Shown here one piece after another: positions 7,570 to 15,221 of a stretch of DNA of 64,000 nt. The position numbers and the translations under genes were made by a program. The notes under the pieces were generated by a model. It had not been told where the DNA came from. It saw nothing but the letters and a program-made list of their open reading frames with translations, and searched no databases. Source of the DNA: Rhodospirillales bacterium. Lineage in GTDB: Bacteria > Pseudomonadota > Alphaproteobacteria > Reyranellales > Reyranellaceae. The stretch covers positions 62,001 to 126,000 of the forward strand of contig JACPOB010000045.1 of assembly GCA_016185145.1 (NCBI GenBank). The letters run 5' to 3'. Position 1 is the stretch's first letter; each line of letters starts with the position of its first letter.

Positions 7570-8556
7570 ATGCCCGGCCATCGTATTCCTCGGCGCGACG
7601 TCCTGGGGACGGCAGCGGCGTTCTTCATGTCGGCGGCATCGGCGCGCGCGCAGCAGGCCGCGTGGCCGGCACGGCCCGTGAAGATCCTGGTCGGCTTTCC
7701 GCCGGGCGGCGGGGCGGACGCCATCGCGCGCGTGATCGCCAAGTGGCTGTCGGAACGCTGGGGCCAGCCGGTCGTCGTCGACAACAAGCCCGGCGCCAGC
7801 ACCATGATCGCCTCGGAGGTCGTCGCGCGCTCGGCGCCCGACGGCTACACGCTGCTGCTCGCGGTCAGCAATCACACCAGCAATCCGGCGCTGTTCAGCC
7901 GCGTCCCCTACGATACGCGGCGGGACTTCACGCCGATCATCATGATCGGTGCCGCGCCGGCAGTCCTGGTCGTCAATCCCGGCCTGCCCGCCAAGTCGAT
8001 GCCCGAGCTGCTCGCTCTCCTGCGCGCGAAGCCTGGCAAGCTCACCTATGGCTCCGCGGGCAATGGCAGCATCGGCCACTTCGCCGGCGAGATGCTGAAA
8101 CAGAAGGCCGGCGTCGACATGGTGCATGTTCCGTACAAGGGGACGGCGCCCGCCGAGACGGACCTGATGGGCGGCTTTGTCGATCTCATGTTCACCGGTA
8201 CCGTCACCGCTCTTCCGCAGATCAAGGCGGGGCGGATGCGCGGAATCGCAGTCGGCAGCAGGAAGCGCCTGGCCGTGCTGCCCGACCTTCCGACCGTCGA
8301 TGAGGCGGGCGTGCCGGGATTCGAATCCGGCATCTGGTACGGCCTGCTTGGTCCGGCCGGCCTGCCAACCGCCATCACCGAGAAGATCAATCATGATGTC
8401 ATGAAGGCCCTCCAGGAGAACGAGGTCAGCTCGCAGCTGCTCACGCTGGGCGCGGCGCCGATCGGCAATACGCCCGCCGAGTTCGCCCGCCAGATCGAGG
8501 AGGAGATCGTGAGCTTCGAGAAATTGGTCAAGGCCGCCGGGATCAGCGGGGAGTAG
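7570..8556 (+). CDS. Bug/TctC-family periplasmic solute receptor (tripartite tricarboxylate transporter type)
   Basis: A 328-residue protein with a Tat-like signal (IPRRDVLGTAAAFFMSAASARA; twin arginine at residues 8-9), then the family hallmarks WPARPVKILVGFPPGGGADAIAR, VVVDNKPGAS, YGSAGNGSIGHF and HVPYKGTAPAETDLMGG. Bug proteins bind carboxylated or aromatic solutes in the periplasm. No TctA/TctB membrane genes are nearby, so it is an orphan receptor, a common state for this family; it may feed a distant transporter or act in sensing. A good AGGAGGAG ribosome site precedes the ATG. Second gene of the LysR-linked operon. Confidence 0.93.
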   Translation: MPGHRIPRRDVLGTAAAFFMSAASARAQQAAWPARPVKILVGFPPGGGADAIARVIAKWLSERWGQPVVVDNKPGASTMIASEVVARSAPDGYTLLLAVSNHTSNPALFSRVPYDTRRDFTPIIMIGAAPAVLVVNPGLPAKSMPELLALLRAKPGKLTYGSAGNGSIGHFAGEMLKQKAGVDMVHVPYKGTAPAETDLMGGFVDLMFTGTVTALPQIKAGRMRGIAVGSRKRLAVLPDLPTVDEAGVPGFESGIWYGLLGPAGLPTAITEKINHDVMKALQENEVSSQLLTLGAAPIGNTPAEFARQIEEEIVSFEKLVKAAGISGE

Positions 8557-8560
8557 CAGG

Positions 8561-9196
8561 ATGAGGCTGCTGGAGTTCTTCTTCGACTTTTCCAGCCCAT
8601 GGACCTACATGGCCTACGTACAGGTGGAAGCGCTTGCCCGCGACACCGGCGCGGAGTTGGCCTGGCGTCCGTTCTACGTCGCGGCCGTGTTCCGCGGCAT
8701 CAACCACAGCGTGGCGGCCATGCGTGCCCAGCCGGTTCCGGCCAAGCTGGCCTACTACAAGCTCGACATGAGCCGCTGGGCCGACCGTCTCGGCATCCGG
8801 ATCGGCCGCCCGCCGGTCTACGGCAACGGCTCCAAGCCGCTCAACAGCGCCCGCGCCCTGCGCGGCGCGTTCCATGCCATCGATCATGGCCGCATCTCCG
8901 AGTATGCCGGCGCGGTCTTCCGAGCCTACTGGGAAGACCTCGAGGACGTATCCGAGCCCGCCGTTCTCGCGGCGTGCGCCAGGAAGGCCGGGCTCGATGC
9001 GGCGGCGTTCGCCGCCGATATCGACGCACTGGAGAGCCGGACGAGGCTGGAGCAGAATACCGAGGAGTTCATCAGCCGTGGCGGCTTCGGAACGCCGACC
9101 TTCTTCGTCGACCGGACCAGCATGTTCTTCGGCAACGATCGATTGGACTTCATACGTGAAGCACTCGACGGCACCTCTGTCGACAAGGGGCGGTGA
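8561..9196 (+). CDS. 2-hydroxychromene-2-carboxylate isomerase (DsbA-like, GST kappa-type)
   Basis: A 211-residue thioredoxin-fold protein: FFFDFSSPWTYMAYVQVEAL at the N-terminus carries the SSPW motif, in which the serine activates glutathione. A helical insertion follows, and GGFGTPTFFVDRTSMFFGNDRLDFI gives the cis-Pro and C-terminal signature. The family isomerises 2-hydroxychromene-2-carboxylate in naphthalene-type ring degradation, with glutathione as cofactor. It is tightly packed between the Bug receptor and the CoA transferase. Its exact substrate here is inferred only as an aromatic-derived acid. Confidence 0.92.
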   Translation: MRLLEFFFDFSSPWTYMAYVQVEALARDTGAELAWRPFYVAAVFRGINHSVAAMRAQPVPAKLAYYKLDMSRWADRLGIRIGRPPVYGNGSKPLNSARALRGAFHAIDHGRISEYAGAVFRAYWEDLEDVSEPAVLAACARKAGLDAAAFAADIDALESRTRLEQNTEEFISRGGFGTPTFFVDRTSMFFGNDRLDFIREALDGTSVDKGR

Positions 9197-9199
9197 ACG

Positions 9200-10378
9200 A
9201 TGCTGCCACTGTCCGGCATCAGGGTGCTCGACCTTAGCCGCGTGTTGGCGGGTCCCTACTGCTGCTCCCTGCTCGGCGAGATGGGTGCCGGGGTGATCAA
9301 GGTCGAACGCCCGGGAGTCGGCGACGAGAATCGCAAGTGGGGCAAGCTGTGGCAGGGCCGCAGCCTCGACTTCATGAACGTCAACCGCAACAAGCGCGGC
9401 ATCACCATCAATCTCTCGCAGGCCGAGGGCCAGGAGATCGTGCGGCGACTGGCTGCGAGGTCGGATGTCCTCGTCGAGAGCTTCATTCCCGGCACGCTGG
9501 AGAAGTACGGGTTGGGATACGAGACGCTCGGATCGCTCAATCCGCGCCTCGTATACTGCTCCATCTCGGCCTTCGGCGACCGCGGGCCGTTGCGGCAGAA
9601 GCCCGGCTACGACGGCAGCATCCAGGCCTTCAGCGGTCTCATGGACATGACAGGCGAGGCCGACGGCGGCCCGGTGAGGAGCGGAGCATCGGTCGTCGAC
9701 ATGGGGACGGGAATTGCCGCCTACGGCGCGGTCGTGACCGCCCTCCTGGCTCGCCAGGCGACCGGCAAAGGGCAGAAGGTGACGGCATCGCTTCTGCAGA
9801 CGGCACTGGCGTTTCTCGGATCGCATGCCGCCAGTTCCCGCATGACCGGCTACCGGCCGGCCCGCGCCGGCGCGGGCGTCAGCCATATCGTGCCCTATGG
9901 CGCCTTCACGACAAGCGACTCTCACGTGGTGACCGGGGCGCTCAACCAGCAGAGCTGGCGCAGGCTCTGCGAGGTGCTGGGCTGCGAGGAACTGTGCACG
10001 GACCCGCGGTTCAGCGAGATCGGCGATCGCGTCGCCAACCGCAAGGCCCTCGACGCGATCCTGAACGCCGTGTTCGCGCGCCGCACGACAGCGGAGTGGG
10101 TGGCCATCTTCGACGAAGCCGGGCTGGTGATCTCGCCGGTCAACACGCTGGAGCAGGTTCTCACCCATCCGCAAGTCAGCGCCAATGGCATGATGGTCGG
10201 CGTCGAGCACCGTTGCGGTCCGCTGGACCTCGTCGGCGCGCCCATGTCGTTCGCTCAATGGGATACGAAGCCGCGGTCCGCGCCGCCCGACCTCGGCCAG
10301 CACACCGACGAGATCCTCGCGTCGATCGGCTACGCCGCCGCCGACATCGAGGCCCTGAAAGCCGGCGGCGTCGTCTAG
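9200..10378 (+). CDS. CaiB/BaiF family (class III) CoA-transferase
   Basis: A 392-residue protein, LSGIRVLDLSRVLAGPYCCSLLGEMGAGVIKVERP at its start, then NVNRNKRGITINL and a catalytic aspartate region (SVVDMGTGIAAYGAVVTALL). Class III CoA-transferases move CoA between carboxylic acids (for example formyl, succinyl or aryl-succinyl CoA). It starts three bases after the isomerase stop and is the last gene of the LysR-linked operon. It probably activates or recycles the carboxylate handled by the upstream enzymes. Two other members of the family lie at 24082-25206 and 27308-28525. Confidence 0.93.
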   Translation: MLPLSGIRVLDLSRVLAGPYCCSLLGEMGAGVIKVERPGVGDENRKWGKLWQGRSLDFMNVNRNKRGITINLSQAEGQEIVRRLAARSDVLVESFIPGTLEKYGLGYETLGSLNPRLVYCSISAFGDRGPLRQKPGYDGSIQAFSGLMDMTGEADGGPVRSGASVVDMGTGIAAYGAVVTALLARQATGKGQKVTASLLQTALAFLGSHAASSRMTGYRPARAGAGVSHIVPYGAFTTSDSHVVTGALNQQSWRRLCEVLGCEELCTDPRFSEIGDRVANRKALDAILNAVFARRTTAEWVAIFDEAGLVISPVNTLEQVLTHPQVSANGMMVGVEHRCGPLDLVGAPMSFAQWDTKPRSAPPDLGQHTDEILASIGYAAADIEALKAGGVV

Positions 10379-10399
10379 CGGTTCTGGGTGCGTCCGTCA

Positions 10400-10437
10400 C
10401 TTCCTCCCCATCGCGGAGTCCGCGATGGGGAGGAAAG
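10400..10437. repeat. Intergenic inverted repeat, family E (bidirectional terminator position)
   Basis: CTTCCTCCCCATCGCGGA pairs perfectly with TCCGCGATGGGGAGGAAAG. It lies between the convergent CoA-transferase and AhpD-like genes and abuts the stop codon of the latter, so it can act as a shared terminator-like hairpin although there is no U-run. Confidence 0.85.
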
Positions 10438-10902
10438 CTACGCAGCCTTGGGCAGCACGCCCGACACCTGGCGGATCGTGACGTTCACCCTGTTCCAGAA
10501 GTTGATCAGGGCAATGCTGAGGACGAGGTCGGCCAGCGCCTTCTCGTCGTAGTGCTTGGCGGCTTCGTTCCAGACGTCGTCGGGCACGGCGTCGCCGCGG
10601 TCGGGCAGGCGCGTTGCCGCCTCGGTCAGCGCCAGCGCCGCGCGCTCGGCGTCGGTGAAGTAGGGGGCCTCGCGCCAGGCGGCGACGGCGAACAGGCGGT
10701 CGTCCTTCTCGCCGGCCTTGCGGAGGTCGCGGGCATGCATCTCGACGCAGAGGCTGCAGCCGTTGATCTGGCTGGCGCGCAGCCGCACCAGCTCGAGGGT
10801 GGTGTTGGGCACGCCGCCCTTGGCGATCGAAGTCCCCAGGGCATTCAGGGCCTTCAGCGCTTCGGGAACCACGAAAACGGGGTTGGTCATCCGTGATTGC
10901 AT
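10438..10902 (-). CDS. AhpD-like alkylhydroperoxidase / carboxymuconolactone decarboxylase family protein
   Basis: A 154-residue all-helical protein with the redox motif CSLCVEMHARD (CxxC plus His) of the AhpD/CMD family, implying a thiol peroxidase-type role. An AAGGAG site lies six bases before the ATG at 10902; an earlier in-frame ATG at 10908 is too close to it. It is divergent from an ECF sigma factor of the type usually coupled to exactly this family, and a promoter motif resembling the ECF41 consensus lies upstream. The likely role is a response to oxidative or electrophile stress under that sigma factor. Confidence 0.9.
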   Translation of the reverse strand: MQSRMTNPVFVVPEALKALNALGTSIAKGGVPNTTLELVRLRASQINGCSLCVEMHARDLRKAGEKDDRLFAVAAWREAPYFTDAERAALALTEAATRLPDRGDAVPDDVWNEAAKHYDEKALADLVLSIALINFWNRVNVTIRQVSGVLPKAA

Positions 10903-10949
10903 GATCATCTCCTTTGTCACATCGGCCGCTTCTCGGCCGTCATGGGCAT

Positions 10950-10976
10950 GACGAAGCGCGACCGGGGAATGTGACC
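10950..10976 (-). promoter_or_regulatory. Putative ECF-sigma promoter of the AhpD-like gene
   Basis: Minus strand GGTCACA, 16 bases, CGTC. This resembles the TGTCACA / CGTC promoter reported for ECF41-type sigma factors, whose target is typically the adjacent carboxymuconolactone-decarboxylase-like gene. It is placed 40-50 bases before the AhpD start. The match is by eye and the consensus is from memory. Confidence 0.5.
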
Positions 10977-10977
10977 G

Positions 10978-11841
10978 ATGGAAAAAGAAAAATGGCTGGC
11001 CGAGCAGTTCGAAGCACACCGCGACCATCTGCAGCGGGTTGCCTACCGCATGCTGGGCTCGACCGGCGAGGCGGACGATGCGGTGCAGGAAGCTTGGTTG
11101 CGCCTCAGCCGCTCACAGCCTGCAGGCATCGAGAATCTGGGCGGCTGGCTGACCACGGTCGTGGCCCGCGTCTGCCTCGACACGCTGCGTTCGCGCAAGT
11201 CGCGGCGCGAGGAGCCGCTGGAGGGCGAGCCGCAGCCTGCCGTCGGCCATGAGCGCACGGCCGATCCCGAGCGCGCGGCCGAGCTGGCGGATTCCGTCGG
11301 CTTGGCGCTGCTCGTCGTCCTGGAAGCGCTGGCGCCGGCCGAGCGCGTGGCCTTCGTGCTGCACGACATGTTCGACCTGCCGTTCGAGGAGATCGCACCC
11401 ATCGTCGGCCGCTCGCCGACGGCGGCCCGCCAGCTCGCCAGTCGCGCGCGTCGCCGCGTGCGCGGGACCACGACGTCGTCCGATGTCGCCAGCCAGCGCA
11501 GGGTCGTCGACGCCTTCCTGGCAGCGGCGCGCAGCGGCGATATCGCCGGACTCCTGGCCGTGCTCGACCCCGACGTCGTGCTGCGCGCCGACCGCACCGC
11601 CGTGCGCCTGGGCGACATAACCGAGCTGCATGGCGCCGAGGCCGTGGCCGTCAACTTCAAGGGCAAGGCGCAGGCCGCGCGCCCGGCGCTGATCGATGGC
11701 GTGCTGGGTGTCGTCGTGGCGCCGCAGGGCCGCCTTCTGCTTGTGCTCAACCTGGCCTTCGCCGGCGACAGGATCGCGGCGATCGACGTGGTTGCCGACC
11801 GCGACCGACTCGGGGCATTGGACTTGTCCACCTTGCCGTAG
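10978..11841 (+). CDS. ECF sigma factor with SnoaL-like C-terminal extension (SigJ / ECF41-like)
   Basis: A 287-residue sigma-70 family factor. Region 2 (residues 10-80) includes YRMLGSTGEADDAVQEAWLRL; region 4 (residues 115-160) includes LPFEEIAPIVGRSPTAARQLASRARRRV. The last 120 residues form an NTF2/SnoaL-like domain, which in ECF41-type factors replaces an anti-sigma factor and controls activity in cis. The linker signature WLPEP of canonical ECF41 is not visible, so it may be a sister group. It is divergent from the AhpD-like gene, its probable target. Confidence 0.92.
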   Translation: MEKEKWLAEQFEAHRDHLQRVAYRMLGSTGEADDAVQEAWLRLSRSQPAGIENLGGWLTTVVARVCLDTLRSRKSRREEPLEGEPQPAVGHERTADPERAAELADSVGLALLVVLEALAPAERVAFVLHDMFDLPFEEIAPIVGRSPTAARQLASRARRRVRGTTTSSDVASQRRVVDAFLAAARSGDIAGLLAVLDPDVVLRADRTAVRLGDITELHGAEAVAVNFKGKAQAARPALIDGVLGVVVAPQGRLLLVLNLAFAGDRIAAIDVVADRDRLGALDLSTLP

Positions 11842-11854
11842 CCGGAGAATTGCC

Positions 11855-12487
11855 GTGCGCCTCTTCGTTACCCCCGCCTCGCCCTGGGTCAGGAGAGTCC
11901 GGGTCTCGATCCTGGAGCTGGGGCTCGAGGATCGCTTCGAGTTCGTGCAGACGAAGTGGCCGCACAGCTGGGGGACCCGGACGGTTGCGCATCCGGCCGA
12001 CTTCGTCGAAGCGACGCCGGCTCAGCGCATCCCGGCGCTGGTCACGTCGGACTTTTCGCTGACCGATTCCCATTCGATCTGCGACTACATCAACGGCGAG
12101 CTGGGTGGCTATCGCCTGTTGGCACGCGAGGGTGCAGCCCGCTGGCGGGCGCTGTCCGACATCTCGGTCGCCGGCGTCATCATCGAGGCGCAGATCCTGC
12201 GCCGGGCCGAGTTGCTTCGATCGGAGCGCGAGCGCTCGACCGACTTTCTGGGCAAGATGCGCGAACGCACCCTGCGTTGCTTCGCTGCCCTGGAGATGCG
12301 CGTTCCGGAGCGAAACAGCGTGTTCGATCTCGCCCAGATCACGACCGCCGTGGCCTGCCGCTATGAGAGCTGGCGGTATGGCGACGACTGGCGCGATGTC
12401 GCGCCGAAACTGGCGGCCTGGTCGGATGGCGTGGCCGAGCGGCCGTCGATGAAGGCCACCGAACCGGCCGAGACACCGCAATCATAG
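11855..12487 (+). CDS. Glutathione S-transferase family protein
   Basis: A 210-residue protein from a GTG start with GGAG seven bases upstream: MRLFVTPASPWVRRVRVSILELGLED. The N-terminal thioredoxin-like domain includes RIPALVTSDFSLTDSHSICDYI, the glutathione-binding turn with a Ser in the active-site region (ASPW). A helical C-terminal domain follows. It starts 13 bases after the sigma factor gene and is probably co-transcribed, giving a small stress-response unit of sigma factor, AhpD-like peroxidase and GST. Longer upstream frames overlap the sigma gene and lack a ribosome site. Confidence 0.87.
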   Translation: MRLFVTPASPWVRRVRVSILELGLEDRFEFVQTKWPHSWGTRTVAHPADFVEATPAQRIPALVTSDFSLTDSHSICDYINGELGGYRLLAREGAARWRALSDISVAGVIIEAQILRRAELLRSERERSTDFLGKMRERTLRCFAALEMRVPERNSVFDLAQITTAVACRYESWRYGDDWRDVAPKLAAWSDGVAERPSMKATEPAETPQS

Positions 12488-12526
12488 CGATCTCGACCAG
12501 CGGTCTGGAGCAGCAAGGATGCGGAG

Positions 12527-13843
12527 TCACGCCGTGATCCGCCCCCTGCACTCGCCAAAGCCGATCGACGCGAATCCTTCGCGATGGCAATGGGCATGGA
12601 AGATCACCTCGTCCCCGTCTTCCAGGAAGGTTCGCGTCTCGCCGGATGCGAGCTCGATCGGCCGCTGGCCGTTTTCCGATAGTTCGAGCAGTGCGCCAGG
12701 TCCGTCGGCCAAGGCCCCGGAGATCGTGCCACTGCCGAACAGGTCGCCGGGATTGAGATTGCAGCCACCGCTCGTGTGATGAGCGACCATCTGCGCGAAA
12801 GTCCAGTAGAGGTCGGTCGCGTTGGCCCGGGAGAGGCGCTGTGGCGGCAGTCCCTTTGCCGCCAGGCCCGGCGTCAGGAGAAACGCTTCGAGCGTGCAGT
12901 CGAGCGCTCCGCCCTTCTGATCCTCCTCATCCCACAGATAGGGCAGAGGATGCGGATCGCCCGGCGACCGCGGTGGCTGCGGCACGCGAAAGGGCGCCAG
13001 TGCCTCGACCGTCACGATCCAAGGAGAGATCGTCGTGGAGAAGCTCTTGCCCAGGAAGGGGCCGAGCGGCTGGCTTTCCCAACGCTGGATATCGCGCGCC
13101 GACCAATCGTTGAGCAGGCAATGGCCGACAATATGGGCGCCAGCCTCGGCGATTGCGATCGGCTCGCCCAGGGCGTTGCCGTTGCCGATCCAGACGCCGA
13201 GCTCATATTCGTAGTCGAGCCTCTCGCATGGTCCGAAGGTCGGCGGTTCGCCGGGCCGCGACTGGTGCTGCCCGTGCGGGCGGCGCACCGCTTCGCCAGA
13301 GGCGCGCACCGACGAAGCCCTGCCGTGGTAGGCGATGGGCAGGTGCCTGAAGTTGGCCGGCACCGGGTCCTGGCCGCCGCGAAAGAACCGGCCTGTATTG
13401 GCGGCATGGTGGATGCTGGTGAGGAAGTCGGTGTAGTCGCCGATCTGCGCAGGCAGGTGCAGCGTGCAGTCGGCCGCCGGGTGGAGCAACTCGCCTTTCA
13501 GGCTCTCGACCGCGGACCGGTCTGCTCCGTCGGCGCTCAACAGGTCCGACAGGCGCTGCCGCAGGGCCAGGCGCGCCGAGGGCGGCAAGGCCATCAGCCG
13601 GTTCAGCGTCTGATCCGCCGCCATCAGGGCGGGCTTCCGCGCCGCGCCGGTGAACAGGCCGGCCCGCACGGCCGCGGCCATGTCGAAGATCGCATCACCG
13701 ATGGCGACGCCGCCGCGATTCTTGCCCTCACGGGGACTGAAGACGCCGAGCGGCAGGTTCTGGATGGGGAACTCGGCATGTCCATTGGCGGACTCGACCC
13801 AGCTCCTGCGCTTCGGGTCGTGCGTACGGTCGATCGGATTCAT
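12527..13843 (-). CDS. Fumarylacetoacetase (fumarylacetoacetate hydrolase)
   Basis: A 438-residue protein, the length of full fumarylacetoacetase, with its N-terminal SH3-like domain (PIQNLPLGVFSPREG) and C-terminal hydrolase domain: DYTDFLTSIHHAANTGRFFR, the catalytic His in that segment, metal ligands in CERLDYEYELGVW and HCLLNDWSARDIQRWE, then GTISGAL. The enzyme hydrolyses fumarylacetoacetate to fumarate and acetoacetate at the end of homogentisate or tyrosine breakdown. Here it is the last gene of an amidohydrolase-cupin-cyclase operon, so its substrate may be a related beta-diketo acid from another aromatic. No hppD or hmgA is nearby. Confidence 0.9.
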   Translation of the reverse strand: MNPIDRTHDPKRRSWVESANGHAEFPIQNLPLGVFSPREGKNRGGVAIGDAIFDMAAAVRAGLFTGAARKPALMAADQTLNRLMALPPSARLALRQRLSDLLSADGADRSAVESLKGELLHPAADCTLHLPAQIGDYTDFLTSIHHAANTGRFFRGGQDPVPANFRHLPIAYHGRASSVRASGEAVRRPHGQHQSRPGEPPTFGPCERLDYEYELGVWIGNGNALGEPIAIAEAGAHIVGHCLLNDWSARDIQRWESQPLGPFLGKSFSTTISPWIVTVEALAPFRVPQPPRSPGDPHPLPYLWDEEDQKGGALDCTLEAFLLTPGLAAKGLPPQRLSRANATDLYWTFAQMVAHHTSGGCNLNPGDLFGSGTISGALADGPGALLELSENGQRPIELASGETRTFLEDGDEVIFHAHCHREGFASIGFGECRGRITA

Positions 13844-13848
13844 CTTGG

Positions 13849-14625
13849 TCACGATTCGAAAATGGCCACGGCGCGGGTCCATCCCGCCGAGGCGCCGCGG
13901 ATCTTCATGGGAAAGCAGGCGATCGAGAAGCCGTCGGCGGGCAAGGCTTCGAGATTGTGCAGCTTCTCGAGATGGCAATAGCCGATGTCGCGGCCCGCCT
14001 TGTGGCCCTCCCAGATCAGGGAGGCGTCCTTCGTCTCCTTGTACTTCTCGGCGGTGTAGACGAAGGGGGCGTCCCAGCTCCAGGCGTCGGTGCCGGTCAG
14101 CCGCACGCCCCGTTCCAGCAGGTACATGGTGGCCTCGTAGCCCATGCCGCAACCTGCGTTGACGTAGTCTGGATTGCCGTAGCGCGATCCGGCGCGCGTG
14201 TTCACCACGACGATCTCCAATGGCTTGAGCTCGTGGCCGATGCGCTTCAGCTCGGATTCGACATCGCGGTCGGTCACGACATAGCCGTCGGCAAAATGAC
14301 GGAAGTCGAGCTTGACGCCCGGCTGGAAGCACCAGTCGAGCGACACCTCGTCGATCGAGATGGCCTTCTCGCCCTTGTTCATGGTCGAGTGGAAGTGATA
14401 CGGCGCGTCGAGATGGGTGCCGTTGTGCGTGCTGAGCTGCACGCGCTCGACGGCCCATGCTTCGCCGTCCGGCAGGTCTTCCCGTTTCAGGCCGGGGAAG
14501 TAGCGCTCCATGCTGTCGAATGACTCGCCGTGCCGGATGTAGGTGATCTTGGGCTGCATCGACGGCGGATCGGAAACGACGTCGTTCTCCAGGTAGATCG
14601 ACAGATCGATGATTCTACGCGGCAT
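13849..14625 (-). CDS. Cyclase family protein (kynurenine formamidase-like metal hydrolase)
   Basis: A 258-residue protein starting MPRRIIDLSIYLENDV with AGGAGAC before the ATG. It carries the family metal motif HxGTHxDxPxH, seen as THNGTHLDAPYHF near residue 82, plus TDAWSWDAPF. The family includes bacterial kynurenine formamidase and isatin hydrolase, which hydrolyse amides or open lactam rings. Its start overlaps the cupin gene by 11 bases and its stop lies five bases before the fumarylacetoacetase ATG, so translation is coupled. A ring-opening or deformylating step between the amidohydrolase and fumarylacetoacetase is a reasonable inference. Confidence 0.9.
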   Translation of the reverse strand: MPRRIIDLSIYLENDVVSDPPSMQPKITYIRHGESFDSMERYFPGLKREDLPDGEAWAVERVQLSTHNGTHLDAPYHFHSTMNKGEKAISIDEVSLDWCFQPGVKLDFRHFADGYVVTDRDVESELKRIGHELKPLEIVVVNTRAGSRYGNPDYVNAGCGMGYEATMYLLERGVRLTGTDAWSWDAPFVYTAEKYKETKDASLIWEGHKAGRDIGYCHLEKLHNLEALPADGFSIACFPMKIRGASAGWTRAVAIFES

Positions 14626-15202
14626 GCTTGTCTCCTGACGGGGTGCCCGACGCCTCACCCGCTTGCGAGGACAACAGGATGAAGGCGATGCGCACCGGCG
14701 CCTGCGTCCGATTCGACCAGGCGTGATTGGTGCCGCGCTGGACCAGCGTGTCGCCGGGGCGCATCAGCGTTTCGCCGACATCCATTAGCGCCCAGACCTC
14801 GCCTTCGAGAACGATGGCGAAATCGATCGACTCGGTCTTGTGGAAGCCGGGATGCCGCGAACCGCTGTGATCCAGCGCTTCCGGGTTGCCATAAGCCTGG
14901 AACACTTCGCGTTGTTTGTCCCAGCGCCTCTCGGAATCCGGAGGCAGCTCGACGATGCGAAAGACGGCGCCGCCTTTGGGCGGCGACAGCGTTATGGACG
15001 CATCGGCGCCCGCCGTGTCGGCGTTGCCGGCATAGACGGCGGGCATCGACGGCACGACCCAGAGATTGAATAGGCCGAGATTGGCGGCGCCGCCCGGCTG
15101 CAGCAGATTGGGTGCGGGACCGTCGCTGACGAAGATCGATTCACCCTTGTCGTTGTGTCCCGTTACGATGCGGCGCGGACGCCGCAGGGCTTCCTTTTCC
15201 AT
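14615..15202 (-). CDS. Cupin-domain protein
   Basis: A 195-residue protein with a C-terminal cupin barrel: PGFHKTESIDFAIVLEGEV and MRPGDTLVQRGTNHAWSNRT give the two cupin motifs with His/Glu metal-ligand positions. The N-terminal half is unassigned. The start at 15202 has GGGAG nine bases upstream; 15211 is an in-frame alternative. Such stand-alone cupins can be dioxygenases, isomerases or sensors. In the operon between amidohydrolase and cyclase a metal-dependent catabolic step is likely, but nothing in the sequence fixes the reaction. Confidence 0.85.
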   Translation of the reverse strand: MEKEALRRPRRIVTGHNDKGESIFVSDGPAPNLLQPGGAANLGLFNLWVVPSMPAVYAGNADTAGADASITLSPPKGGAVFRIVELPPDSERRWDKQREVFQAYGNPEALDHSGSRHPGFHKTESIDFAIVLEGEVWALMDVGETLMRPGDTLVQRGTNHAWSNRTQAPVRIAFILLSSQAGEASGTPSGDKHAA

Positions 15203-15221
15203 TTGCCTCATCTCCCTTTCT

